Source: Acanthochlamys bracteata
Lineage: Eukaryota > Streptophyta > Magnoliopsida > Pandanales > Velloziaceae
NCBI GenBank assembly: GCA_019914995.1
Contig: CM034142.1
Coordinates: 2,995,031-3,059,030 of the forward strand
DNA length: 64,000 nucleotides
Direction: 5' to 3'
The translations under genes were made by a program, and so were the position numbers. Within the stretch, counting starts at the first letter, position 1. Every line of letters starts with the position of its first letter. The notes under the pieces were generated by a model that saw only the letters and a list, made by a program, of their open reading frames with translations, did no database searches and had not been told where the DNA came from. Below, piece after piece: positions 1 to 11,959 of this stretch.

Positions 1-1129
1 TCTGCCAAGATTAAAATGCATTAAGAAAGAGGATGACTCACCAATCCCACCGCTGGGAGCTGAGCATTGATCTAGGTCCTTGCTCAAAACATCAAGAAGT
101 GATCAACCAGCTGAATCCCTTCTGAAACATTTTTTAAACAATTTGGTGTAACTCTCCTATATCAAATGAAACAATGACATAAGAAAATAGAGGATCTAGT
201 AATGATATGGATACAATCATGACAAAGGGCAAAAGAAGAGCTAATCTTGAGTCTATAAAGGCAATGTGACCTGATGATCAAAAAAGAATAAAAAACCAAT
301 AAAGGAGAGAAACAACCACAAAGTAGAATGGATCTCCATGTTTTGGGACCTAAGATTTAAAACCACATCTTTTCAAAGCACATGCATATAGTATACATTC
401 TAAAAGCTTGGGTGAAAATAGTATTCCCTTCATCTCTACATTTCATTCAAATTTTAAATCTTAAAAAAAAAGACATGGAAATACAGAGAAGTAAAACAAT
501 TCAAGCAACAAGTTCTCCCCCTAACTACCATTACTGCCAAACAATGACATAAGAAAATAGAGGATCACCTGACAAATAATATTTCCAAAGAATGTGTTAT
601 GTCAGAAATCAATTTACCTTTTTTAGATGAAATCCTACTGAAATCTTCACAAGATCTACCCAGACAATGTCAGTAAAGTGGCCAAGTGGATTTCCAAAAG
701 AATAAAAAAGCATCAAGGTATGCCGAAATACCTTTTCTCATAAGCTACATGGGGTGCTTGCTTCAGTGCATGTTCCTTTTCAACTTTGCCGAGAGAATAA
801 AACCACAAAATCTGCACCTCAAAGCAGAATTCCATTAGTAATAGCTACTAAAAACCAAATGCAATAAATAGTACTTCAACTTCCATAACTAATTTTACCA
901 GTTGCTGTATGTCCATTTTCTCATCTCATAGCAATAGTCCTTGACACAACAAGATAACAAAGAACGCTTGCTGTATTCTGATTGGAACAAAAGGATATTT
1001 CTCATTATCTCAATCAACTTACTGTCTAGATATGCGATTGACCTTCAAGTGCACGTTCCACCATAAGATTCAAACCATATGTCTATACCACTATATCGTT
1101 GCAAGAGACTATTGATCAATTCAAAGAAG

Positions 1130-1330
1130 TAGAGATGACAATGCAAAACATAACCATGACCCTTTCAAGAGCCCACTCCTTATCCAACCTGCCATTCTCC
1201 AACTTCAGTCATTTAACTTCATCTAACACCTTCAGCAAATTTCGTGTAACCCTGCAAGTGGAAAAACTATGAAACCTCGATGACACTTCTACAACTTGAG
1301 CAATACAGCAAGTTTTGTGTAAGCCTTCAT
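1130..1330 (-). pseudogene. Exon-like fragment of the same unrecognised gene (copy 1)
   Basis: On the minus strand this segment reads LLKVLDEVK, a TGA, then LKLENGRLDKEWALERVM, collinear with the copies at 6.0-6.3 and 7.1-7.4 kb. The in-frame TGA and an unmatched insertion upstream show that it is broken. Its value is that the encoded pattern, more than the exact bases, is shared by three copies. Confidence 0.45.
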
Positions 1331-1914
1331 CTAGCATTGTTGATCCAGGTCCTTGCTGAAAACATCAAGAAGTTGAACAACCAGCTCAACCTCCTGCCAA
1401 AAACACTTGTACTTAGCTTTTGCTGTACTTTGCATATGAATTGAACGAATTAATATAGTGTTGACACAATCATGAAAGAGGACAAAAAAAGAGATAATTA
1501 GAGTCTATAAAACCATCAACTCCGAGCATGAGTGGTAAAGCAGGAAAGGAGAGGAAGGGCACAAAGTGGAATGGATCTCCGTAGCTTGGGACCTAAGGTT
1601 AGGGCCATCTTTTATCACATAATATATATACATTCCATAACTTGGGTTGCCCTACTAAGATAGAGGATCTCTGGAAACAAATATCACCACAGAAGTAGGA
1701 CGCATCAATTTAGCTAATGTGGGATGAAATCCTACTAAAATTAATTTGTAAGAAGAGAACACAGCACAGACAGAAGGAAAGTTCCTAACACTCAAACACT
1801 AACTAAAATTGATTTTATTTGACATTTTTGATGCTCTAAATACCTCACATTGTAAAAAGGTGGCCAACTCCGGCAAAATAGGTATTCCAATGGCACCTTT
1901 CTGTACAATATACT

Positions 1915-2760
1915 TGCCCTATGCTTTTGACAAAAATGAGCATAACGCATGAAATGAGACCAATTTTAAGACATAGGGGCAGAGCCTAAGTAGCAGCATA
2001 AAAGACAAATGTTCAAGCCTCACAAATCCTAATGCAATACCAAAGAAATTGAATGTTGCAAGTAGTACATATCATTCAGATTCGAACTTCAAGCCCATAT
2101 ATGTAAGAAGACTCCCCCGACATTAAAAGAGTAACTTATATGCTCAAGTTCAATAACACGAGTGTTTCTTACATAGTGGTGTTGGCGCTTCTTTCCAGTC
2201 CGAACAAGGATTATATTATTGCCTTTTGACCATGCCCTTAGCTAAGTACGTGAGCCACAGAGTTCACAGAATTTTTCAAATGAAAATTCTTAGTTGAAAT
2301 TTGAGTTTTCAGAAGTATATTTCTGCCAACCTGAGAGGTTTGAATCTTCAAAGCTCTGGATAGACATTCGAAGTGTCTTTGCATACATCAATTTTGGGAT
2401 ATACTTCATGCTTGCAGATATCTCTAACTCAATGCACTTATTAAACATGGTAAAATGGAAGGGTCAAGACTCAGCTGCAAACCAAATGCGAACAGATCGT
2501 AGAACTCCTAGATTCTATTCTAAAAGAGAAGAAATATAGACAAAAAGACTACGCAAATCACATGAAATCAAACTTACCACCAGGAACCTCATCAGTTAGG
2601 TTTATCCAGCCAGTGTTCTTGCAAGAAGTTTGAAGAAACTGATGCTATATCGCCCTGAAACCAAGTACTCAGTAGCTTTATTCTTCCTGAACACTAAGAT
2701 GAAATAAAAATCTGAAAGAAAGAGCCATCTACATGGCACAATACAAAAATATTATCCCAT
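1915..2760 (-). repeat. Duplicated block, copy 1 of the 2 kb / 8.4 kb pair
   Basis: This block aligns with 8400-9225. Shared words include GCAGAGCCTAAGTAGCAGC, CTTAGTTGAAATTTGAGT and AACCTCATCAGT. On the minus strand an exon-like stretch near 2600-2690 reads RIKLLSTWFQGDIASVSSN followed by FLQEHWLDKPN and then TGATGA. The other copy reads RVKLLSRWFHGAIERSVSA and also meets TGATGA at the same place, so this may be the true C-terminus of the ancestral protein. The middle (about 2310-2510) is absent from the second copy, where a foldback stands instead. Confidence 0.6.
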
Positions 2761-5431
2761 ATGGCAAGAACAGAAGACAGCACAGACAAGCAAAGTTCCT
2801 AATGCCAATCGTTGACCACTGTCTTATCTAATGTCAACTCTCATTATAGCATCTCCACAACATCTTGATGTAATGTGTCAAAAGTTCAACTGTGTCATCT
2901 CGAGATAACTCAGTCCTGCTAGCAGTGATGCTGCTTTGGCGTCATCCTCTTTGTCATCTCAAGATAACTCAGTCCTGCAGAGTATTAGATTAACAAAACT
3001 TGCAAAATTAAACCGCAATAAGAAAGAGGATGACTCACCAAAGCAGCATCACTGCTAGCAGCTGAGCTTTGAACCAAGTGCTTGCTCAAAACATCATGAT
3101 GCTGATCAACCAGCATACAAAATGAACACTTCGACTGCAAAATCCTGCAATGCCACTCTTTCAAAACACTTCTTTAGCTTTTATTGTAACTTTGCATACG
3201 AAATGAACGAGTCGTATGAGCAACAAGAAATTAATAAAGAGTTGACACAATCATGACAATGGACAAAGCAAGGGACAATTTTTTGAGTCTGTCAAGAACT
3301 TCAGCACGAGATCGTGAGTGGTAAACCAAGAAAGCAAAGAAGCAGCCCCAAAGTACTCCATAGCTTGGGACCTAAGATTAGGGCCATGTTTTAGCACATA
3401 TATATGTATACATTGCATAAGCTTGGGGGCTACTTTTCCTTCATCTCTACACACATTCGCAAAATAAAATAATAGAAATAGAGAGATAAAATAATTTTCA
3501 GATGGAGATAACATCACATTTTAGTTGGAAGCATCAATTTATCTTATTCAGAAAGAACCTACATTAATGACCACAAAAAAGTGAAGCCACAATCCCCACA
3601 AGATCTTGTTATGGATGTGTTAAAAGTTCAACTCTGTCATCTCGAGATAACTCAGTCCTCCAGAGTATTTAGATTAACAAAATCTGCCAAGATCAAACCC
3701 CATTAAGAAAGAGGTATTACTCACCAAAGCATCCCACAGCTACCAACTTAGCTTTGAACCAAGTGCTTGCTCAAAACATCAGGATGCTGATCAACCAGCT
3801 GAACCCCTTCCAAAACACTTCGATTTAGCTTTTGATTTAAATTGCATATGAAATGAAGAAGTCCTATGAGCAATAAGAAATTAATAAACAGTTGGCACAA
3901 TCACGACAAAGGACAAACAAAGGGAAAATTTTGATTTGTAAAGACCTTCAGCCCAAGGTCAAGAGTGGTAAACCGAAAAAACAGAGAAGCAGCCACAAAG
4001 TACTCCATAGCTTGGGACCTGAGATTGGGGCCATCTTTTAGCACATATATATGTATACATTCCATAAGCTTAGGTGAAACGTTCCCTTCATCTCTACACA
4101 TTCAAAATTGAAATAGATAGAATAAAGTAATTTTCAGACGAAGATAATATCACCGTAGTAGTAGTGGGAAGTATCAACTTACCCTATTTGAGATGAAATC
4201 CAACTGAAACCGTTGACAAGATCTACCCTCACAATGTCAGTTAAGAGGCCAAGTGGATTTTCCAAAAGAACATAAAGCATAAAGGTATGCGAAATAAATA
4301 CCTCTTCTCTTAAGTTATGTGGAATGCTTGCATCAGCACATGTGAAGGATGCTGCTGTACTCTGATTGGAACAAAAACATATATCTCTCACTTTAAAACA
4401 TCTTCAAGTAGCATTCTAACCATAGTGAAGAGTAGTAGAGATTCACCTACACAAATTTATGTTCCAATAAATCTGTCTTCTCACCCTCTACAACCATAAA
4501 CTTGGGGAAGGAATCATAAAATATAGGCAAGATAGAGCGTAACTAAGAAATAACTGCAGTCCTTCCATTCACCAACAATATCTACTACTATAACAGCCGA
4601 ATCATGAAGTATGAAAATTGAGGATCTATCACGAAGATAATAGCGCCACAGAAGTCCAAAGCATCAACTTACCACATTTTAGATGAAGTTGTACTGAGAT
4701 TTTGAACAAGATCTACCCTGACACAGTCAAGAAAGTGGCCAGGTGGATTTGTCAAAAGAATAAAATGCGTCAAGATATGGCGAACTACCTCTTCTCTTGA
4801 GATATATGGGATGCTTGCTTCAGTGCATGTTCGTTTTCAACTTTGCTGAGAGAATAAAACCACAAAATCTGCACCTCAAAGCAGAATTCCATTAGTAATA
4901 GCTATTAAAAAGCAAATGCAATAAATAGTACTTCGACTTCCATAACTAAAGTACCAGTTGCTGTATGTCCATTTTCTCATCTAATAGGAATACTCCTTGA
5001 CAGCAGCAAGATCACAAAGGATGCTGCTGTAATCTGATTGGAACAAAAGAATATTTCCCATCACCTCAGCACAGGTTCAAATAGCATTCTCACCATAGAG
5101 AAGAGGCGTAGAGATTCGCTTGCACAACTTTATGTTCTAATGAATCAGTCTTGTCACCCTTACAATCATAACATGCGAAAAGAATCATGAAATACTCGCA
5201 CGATAAAAGTTGGACTAGGAACTAACCACAGACTTTTAATACAAATCGAACATTGCCAAGTAGACAAACACTAGAATAAAAAGCCACCAAGAGTTATGTT
5301 AATTAATTTATGCATTGATCAAGTTTACACTCACTGTCTCAAGAAAAGGATGCAAAAAAAAACTGATAAATCTCAAGAATTCAGCTCCAACAGACAAAAG
5401 CTAATATAGTGCCAAAACAACAAAAGATTAC

Positions 5432-5564
5432 CTCTCATTAAATCGATTTGTCCCTTATCTGATGCCACCAAAAGACCCTTTTCAAATTGGATTTCTTTCA
5501 TTTGGGAATACACCTTTACAATCTCCAAATTTGATAATACATTCGTGGCTGACTGACATGACAA
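5432..5564 (-). pseudogene. Exon-like fragment ending at a good splice donor
   Basis: The minus-strand frame has ATNVLSN, FEKGLLVASDKGQIDLMRG and then a GTAATC donor directly after position 5432. The copy near 6550-6690 keeps FEKGLSLASDVGQLDIMR in the same frame but has an upstream TGA. The copy near 8230-8380 keeps only ATNVLSN and is shifted. The pattern FEKGLxxASDxGQxDxMR therefore survives in two copies. The family is not recognised. Confidence 0.45.
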
Positions 5565-5965
5565 TGCAAGCAGAGCAGCACAATCTCAGATGCAGAGAAG
5601 CTAAATTCAAAGAGAGCCGCCCATGTTTATGCCCACACAACACCAATCTCAATCCATCCTTACAAGGGCACAATACAAAATTATTCTGCCACATTTCAAG
5701 AACAGAAGAAGGCAGAGACAGAAGGAATGCTTCAAAGGCCAATCATCTAAATATAATGTCAACCCTTATTAGCATGGAAGTATTTGGAGATAGTGGAGTA
5801 TAAAGAAGTTCCTTCTAAAATTTTGCAATTTCAATTTTAAGTAAAAGATTAGTTTGCATATATATTCATGCTTGTTTGGTATGCGAGATTTTAACTTGCT
5901 CTCAAAACAGAAATTTGAGTTTATAACAGTTTATAAGGTACTAAAAACTTCCAAAACTTCGAAAC

Positions 5966-6286
5966 CTAGCGCCCAATCAGCTTCCTATCCAGATATGCTG
6001 TTGACTTCCAGTTCAAGACCACGTTCCACCATATGTCTATACCACTATATCGTTGCAATATATATACTATTGTTCGCTTCAAAGAAGTAGTGATGATAAC
6101 GTGAACCATAGCCATGACCCGTTGAAGAGCCCAGTCTTTATCCAACCTATGCCATTCTCCAACTTCAGTCGTGTAACTTCCATCTAACACCTTTGGCACA
6201 TATTGTGCAGAAAAACTACGAAAGCTTAATGTATACGTCTGCAACTTGAGCCATTCAGAAAGAGATCTCTTATTAATCACCTCCAA
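5966..6286 (-). pseudogene. Exon-like fragment of the same unrecognised gene (copy 2)
   Basis: A minus-strand frame of 106 codons aligns with the fragments near 1130-1330 and 7200-7440. It includes VGEWHRLDKDWALQRVMAMV, the same WALxRVM pattern seen in the other copies. The upstream part (SEWLKLQTYTL) matches SEWLKL in the 7.3-kb copy, but the order of frames differs between copies, so small indels separate them. No ATG context, signal sequence or known motif supports it as a separate gene. It is best read as a decayed internal exon. Confidence 0.45.
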
Positions 6287-7199
6287 AACACAGCAGCCAC
6301 AAGCTGCACAAGATCTTATTGAGAATGAGTCAAAAGTCCAACTTTGTCATCAACAGATAACTCAGTCCTACATCGCATAGGAAATAACCACAGCCTTTTA
6401 ATACAAATAAAACATTGCCAAGTAGGCAACCACTTGAATTTATGCACTACTCAAGCTTACAGAATCACTGTATAAAGAAAAGGATGCAAAAAATTGATAA
6501 ATTTCAAGTATTCGGCTCCAACAGACAAAAACTAATATGGTGCAAAAACAACCAAAGATTACTTCTCATTATATCCAACTGCCCCACATCTGATGCCAAA
6601 GAAAGACCCTTTTCAAATTTGATTTCTTCATTTGGAAACACACCTCACGATCTCCTATCTGATAATACATTCATGGCTGACAGACATGACAACGCAAGCA
6701 GAGCACAATCTCAGACACAGACAAGCTAATGAAAGAGAGTTCCGTCCATGCTTATGCCCACACAACACCAATCTCAGTCCATCCTTACAAGGGCACACAA
6801 AAATATTCTGCCAAATTTCAAGAATAGAAGATGGTACAGACAGAAGGAAAGTTACTATTGAAAATCATCGGTCACTGTCTTATCTACGTATAATGTCAAC
6901 ATCATTATAGCATGGAAGTATTGGAGATAGTAGAGTATAGAGCAGTTCCTTCTAAAATTGTGCAACTTTATTTTAAATACTAAGATTGTTGTGCATATCA
7001 AATCATACTTGCTTGGTATTTGAGATTCAAAGATGCTCCTAAAACTTGAGTTTGTAATAAATTGAAGGTACTAATTTCTTCCAATAAGTCGAAACTTAGC
7101 ACCCTATCAAATTACTGTCCAGATATGTGATTGACTTTCAGTTCAAGTCCATGTTCCACAATAAGATTCAAACCATTTGTCTATACCACTTTATCGTTG

Positions 7200-7492
7200 C
7201 AATAGACTATTGTTTGCTTCGAAGTAGTGATGACAATGCAAACCTTAGCCATGACCCTTTCAAGAGCCCATTTTTTATCCAACCTATGCCATCCTCCAAT
7301 TTCAGTCTTTTGACTTCATCTAATACCTTCAGCAAGTTTTGCATAAATCTTGATGTACACTTCTACAACTTGAGCCATTCAGAAAGAAAATTCATATTAA
7401 TGTACCTCAAAAACACGACAGGCACAAGCTCTACAAGATTTTGTTGTGAATGTGTCAAAAGTCCAACTCTGTCATTTCCACATAACTTAGTC
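7200..7492 (-). pseudogene. Exon-like fragment of an unrecognised gene (copy 3)
   Basis: On the minus strand an AG acceptor just above 7492 opens a frame of about 94 codons with one in-frame TAG (7365-7363). It contains the stretches LLTHSQQNLVELVPVVFLRY and NLLKVLDEVK. A second frame in the same segment contains RLDKKWALERVMAKV, which matches RLDKEWALERVM near 1150-1250 and RLDKDWALQRVM near 6010-6130. Substitutions between the copies are mostly conservative in this pattern (RLDKxWALxRVM), as expected for former coding sequence. Frameshifts and the stop make an intact protein unlikely. No domain is recognised. Confidence 0.5.
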
Positions 7493-7563
7493 CTGCAGAG
7501 TACTTTATATTACTACAAAATGCCTACCAAGAATAAAGTGTATTAAGAAAGAGGATGATTCAC

Positions 7564-7650
7564 CAAAGCATCCCACTGCTGCCAGCTGATCTTTGATCCA
7601 GGTCCTCGCTCAAAACATCAAGAAGTTGCTCAACCAGCTCAACCCCCTAC
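7564..7650 (-). pseudogene. Exon-like fragment (ELVEQLLDVLSEDLDQ)
   Basis: The minus strand is open for about 27 codons, reading ELVEQLLDVLSEDLDQ and then a serine/glycine-rich tail, and runs into a GTGAAT at the position where related copies have GTGAGT. The copy at 3020-3130 reads DVLSKHLVQSSAASSDAAL before GTGAGT. The copies at 3705-3815 and 25-130 carry stops. It looks like a short helical exon of the duplicated gene; its function is unknown. Confidence 0.4.
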
Positions 7651-8399
7651 GAGTATATGAAATGAACGAGTCCTACGATAAGAAGAAATTCATATAGTGT
7701 TGACACAATCATGACAAAGGACAAAATAAGAGATAATCTAGAGTCTATAAAGACCATCAACTCTGAGTAAAAGTGGTAAACCAAGAAAGGATAGGAACGA
7801 CATAAAGTAGAATGGATCTCCAAATCTTGGGACCTAAGATTAAGGCCATTTTTTAGCACATACATTTGTATACATTCCATAAGCTAGGGTTTCCCTTCAT
7901 ATCTACATACATCCACGAAATAAAAAAAAAAACAGAGAATAAAATAATTTCACAAAATTCCCTCACAAAATAATTTCTACATACATGCAAAAAGAATCAT
8001 GAAATATACGCATGATAGAACTTGGACTACGGAATAATCAGTCCTTTAATACCAAATCAAACATAACCAAGTAGGAAAGAACTAAAATCACAACTTTGTG
8101 AAAGTTATATTAATTAACTTATGCATTAACCAAACTTACAGAATCACTATGTAAAGTAATGAATGCAAAAAAAAAACTCAAGCATTCAGCTCAAACAGAT
8201 AGAAACTAATATGTTGCAAAAACAACAAAGATTGCATCTCATTAAATCCATTTGCCCCTCATTTGTTGCGACAGAAAGGCCCATTTGAAATTTGATTTCT
8301 TTCATTTGGAAATACACCTCACAATCTCCTATTTGATAATACATTCATGGCTGACTCACATGACAACGGAAACACAGCAGCACAGTCTCAGATGCATAC

Positions 8400-9225
8400 A
8401 ATATGAGCATAAAGCATGAAATGAAGAACAATTTTAAGAAGTAAAGATATGGGCTTGAAGCTTCTATAATCCAGCTAGCTCATTCTCCAACAGAAGATTA
8501 GAAACCCAAGTGCTAGTGGCTGTAGATGCATCCCAAAAACATAGGGACAGAGCCTAAGTAGCAGCATAAAAGACAAAAGTCTCAAGCCTCACAAATCCTA
8601 ATGCAATACTAAAGAAATTGAATTTTCCAAGTATTACATATCGATCAGAGTCAAACTTCAAGCAATATATGTAAGGAGACTCCCGCGACATTAAAAACAG
8701 TGCCCTATGTGCTCAAGTTAATAACACAAGAGAATGTTTCTTACGTAGTCATGATAGCACTTCTTTTGAGTCTGAGCAAGGAACTTATATTATTGCCTTG
8801 TGACTATGTCCTTTGTTAAGTAGGTGAGCCACAGAGAATAGAATTTTTCAAATGAAAATGCTTAGTTGAAATTTGAGTATTTGCATATATATTCTTTGCA
8901 AAAAGAGAAGAAATATATTTCTTCTATTACTGATGAGGTTCCTTGTGGTAAGTTTGATTTCATTTGAAATTGCGTAGTCTTTTCATCTATATTTCTTCTA
9001 AAAGAGAAGAAATATAGATGAAAGGACTACGCAATTTCAAATGAAATCAAACTTACCACAAGGAACCTCATCAGTAGGTTTGATCCAGGCAGTGTTCCTC
9101 TGCCAAGAAGTATGCAGAAACTGATCGCTCTATCGCACCATGAAACCACCTACTTAGTAGCTTTACTCTCCCTGAACACCAGGCGAAATAAAAATCCGAA
9201 AGAAACAATCATCTACACAGTAAAC
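8400..9225 (-). repeat. Duplicated block, copy 2 of the 2 kb / 8.4 kb pair
   Basis: This is collinear with 1915-2760 except for an extra stretch near 8460-8545 and the foldback at 8929-9075, which replaces the segment matching 2310-2510. The minus-strand exon-like part at about 9088-9190 reads RVKLLSRWF and ends in TGATGA, as in the other copy. It lies immediately downstream, in minus-strand sense, of the SR-protein pseudogene, so the two may have been joined in one transcript. Confidence 0.6.
8929..9075. repeat. Near-perfect foldback, 71-bp arms, 5-base loop
   Basis: The left arm (8929-8999) begins ACTGATGAGGTTCCTTGTGG. The right arm (9005-9075) is its reverse complement with a single mismatch, which is a T against a C near the loop; the loop is 9000-9004. 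The right arm is also homologous to ordinary sequence near 2511-2600, whereas the left arm has no counterpart there. It therefore looks like a local inverted duplication of an exon-intron boundary (the arm contains a GTAAGT donor). A transcript through it would form a long hairpin. Confidence 0.9.
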
Positions 9226-9265
9226 CAGATTATCAAGATTCAAGAGGATTGGAGAAGGGTTTTAC

Positions 9266-10761
9266 CTCACGGGTTTTGGCCTTGTGGGAAGACATCTTCT
9301 CGATGATCTCTTCGACATCTCTCAACGCAGCCACTGCAATCGACAAGTCTACGACCATCAAAGTCATATCCACTACGCCCGCAGAGAGCATCTTCAGTAT
9401 CATGGCTACTTTGAAACTGCATGAAGATATCAAGCAAATTAAAAATTAAAAATACATAACTCACAAAATGGGTTACCAAAATAAATGCAACTGAAACACT
9501 TTCTAAATCTAGTGGTAGTACCTAGAGTTTAGACATCCCATGATAATAATAAATTTCTTAAATTTATTGATTTGCCGCAAAATCAATAAAACAAGATCAT
9601 GAACCTCATTAAACGTTTAACAAAAGCTATCTCAAAAAAAGTATAACTAGGTGGCCTCAGAAGAATCTTTAAATCAATGTCAAGCAACAAATAAAAGTTA
9701 ATAAGGAAATTAGATCCAACTCTGTTGATTATAGCAACCAGAACAAAACCATTAAAAGGGTGCATCATTATCTCAACATTAAATCTCCTACAAGATTTTT
9801 AATCATGATGAGTATGTTTGCATATAGCTAGATCTACCATAGTATTATGTCAGTAAAAGAATAGTAATTTAGCAAAGTGATGCTGATTTCAAGTTTTGCC
9901 TAACCATGTACAAACCTAGATCCTGATCCTGGAAATACGTTCTCTAACTTATATGGCAAATATTTCCTTACAATTAAGGTGTAAATTCCCACACTATTGC
10001 CTAATTCTGAGTTGTGATACTTAACGTATCACAAGGAAGTAACAATCCTAGAACTCTATCAGTGCATCAAAGCATAGCACAACAAACACAACAAATGCAC
10101 TTTATTCAACTCTCCACATTCCAAATCTACTTTTGCAAGAATATACAATGGTGAAAAGTTTAGAAAACCTCATAATGTCTTCATTCTCCCAAACGACTAA
10201 AAATTCTGTATGGCTTCGTTACTCAAAATTTTAAAAGCTAATGAAATATTAGTAGTTAACTCATAGAAGAAATAGAAGGGGCTTTTTTGCTTCTGAGTTA
10301 TAACTGAGGGGCAAAATTTTGCAAGCACTAGCTACTCGAATATATCGCATACAAATAAGGGACAACGAGAGATAGCAAAAGTTGCAACTACAATATTTAA
10401 GAAAAATATATTCTTAGAAATATCAGCTATATACATTATGGCATTGTAAGGTGTCAGAACTATTGCATTTCTTCTAGTGGCAAAAAAATTAATCAAGCTG
10501 CAGTTCTAAACAAGTCACGTTACACTACAACAGGAAGCAATTATTATAAACCGTATAGAAAGTTAAAGATAGAGTTGAACAAAGTCTAATTAAGCTTGAA
10601 GAATAAAATCATATGCCGATGGTACAGATCAACAACAAATTGCAAATATTTGAGATAACCATAAACAAAACCAACCTTTAAAACAGATCTTCAACTTCTC
10701 TTCCATGAATATCTCCCATAAGATTGCCAACATATATTGTCCGGCTATTCCGACTACTCAT
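9266..10761 (-). pseudogene. SR splicing factor (SF2/ASF-like, RRM1) pseudogene
   Basis: Three exon remnants on the minus strand match the first RRM of plant SR30/SR34-type splicing factors, nuclear proteins that bind pre-mRNA and direct splice-site choice. Exon 1 (10761-10676) reads [14 protein letters not shown], then GREVEDLF, with the RNP2 motif IYVGNL intact. It ends in an in-frame TAA caused by one missing base before the GT donor. Exon 2 (about 9690-9631) reads DIDLKILLRPPSYTFFE but has lost its acceptor side and its GT donor. Exon 3 (9416-9266, AG acceptor kept) reads TEDALCGRSGYDFDGRRL and then leaves the family sequence. RRM2 and the RS tail were not found. I infer a truncated, non-functional copy; family assignment is firm, the exact paralogue is not. 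Confidence 0.8.
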
Positions 10762-11734
10762 TTTTCCTGCAACCAAATAATTATTTAAAAAACTATCAAT
10801 CAGTTAAAGAAAGAAACAAGAAGAAATTACAATCTTCTGATAGAATTTCACAACGCAACTATCCGTTCTATCAAAATTCAAAATCCAAGTGACAATAAAT
10901 AGATAAACAACACGAGTCATGTTCATCAAAACTTACCATTGAAGAAAAAACATGCAATTTCACAGAAATCAACAGGGTGCACTAAGAACTTAGTAGATCA
11001 AATAATCAAAATAAATTTCTATAGAAAGTTTAAGTTTGTTTGTGTTGCCTCAACGTGTGACATGGAGATAGCATGGCTTTGAATGGTTCACCAATAGCTA
11101 TGAATAATACAGAAGTTGCTTGCTTTAGCTAAAGTGCCAGTAGAATAATACAAAAATTCCAAGTACAATTCTATGTCATATAACAATGACTCTTTTCACA
11201 AATTTCATTTTTAGTGGCCAAAAAAGTAAAAGAGCTATGAAATTATGAAGAGGTCTACATGAATATAAAGACGTAGATATACAAGTCTACCGAAAGAAAA
11301 TATAATTATAAGATCACCAAAGGAATATTTGGATAGATAGTGTTCAATAAATGAAATGTGTCTTTGTTTCTAATAACAATCTACGTTATGTTCCGAGCAA
11401 CTAATCTTATCGGTAGAAGAAGCTAGTCACCAAGGAAAATGGTGTGCTTTGACTTTCGGAGTTCAAGATAGGAATATTCATTGATTCCTGACCAAATAAT
11501 CTTTCAGCTCTTCCTGCTAGAAAAAACATATAAAGCAAAGTTTTGAACGTCTTTCGACCATGTTTGATAATTACCTTCATTTATCATGAGGTCATCATCT
11601 TCCTTAGTATATAAGAAATCAACCTCTTACATGCTAGCTATCCCATCACTTCATTTGGCCTTGATTAGCATATATAAAATAGTTAACAGATATTTCAAAC
11701 TAGTTTAATTTCTTTAAGGTCTATATAATTCAAA
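10762..11734. other. No gene seen
   Basis: AT-rich sequence upstream of the SR pseudogene start. No long frame, splice-linked exon pair or terminal inverted repeat was recognised. It may hold what remains of the pseudogene's promoter and 5' untranslated intron. Confidence 0.5.
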
Positions 11735-11832
11735 AGCTTTTTTAAGCATACAAACATAGGTACTAGCAGCTTTTTAAGTGCATATAATAAAGGTACTAGC
11801 AGCTTTTTTAAGTGTATATAACGAGGTACTGC
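11735..11832. repeat. 33-bp tandem repeat, three copies
   Basis: Three adjacent units begin AGCTTTTTTAAG at 11735, 11768 and 11801 and end with TACTAGC or TACTGC. The lengths are 33, 33 and 32 bp. A fourth partial unit (AGCTTTTTG) follows. The repeat lies just upstream of the CT-rich leader of the next gene. Confidence 0.85.
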
Positions 11833-11959
11833 AGCTTTTTGTTGAACGAAATAAAAAAACAAAATCATTGTAAAGAACACAAATTTTCATTACTAATAGC
11901 TACAAGTTTTCATTTTAAATCAGTACTTTTAACTATGTTAATTAATTTAAATACTTTTA

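Larger units (their letters stand above)
1..9225 (-). repeat. Mosaic of tandemly duplicated gene fragments
   Basis: Several blocks recur here in the same orientation, diverged by substitutions and indels. One block (with the words CTCAAAACATCA and CAACCAGCT) lies near 25-130, 3020-3130, 3705-3815 and 7545-7650, with a partial copy near 1325-1400. A block with CTTGGGACCTAAG lies near 320-430, 1558-1650, 3350-3440, 4000-4095 and 7800-7895. Others recur at 745-1020, 4310-4500 and 4805-5160; at 5460-5770, 6590-6930 and 8260-8400; and at 1040-1330, 5985-6290 and 7115-7440. A larger pair is 1915-2760 and 8400-9225. On the minus strand several blocks look like exons next to GTGAGT or GTAAGT donors. 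I read this as repeated unequal duplication of a minus-strand gene whose copies have decayed. The family is not recognised. Confidence 0.75.
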
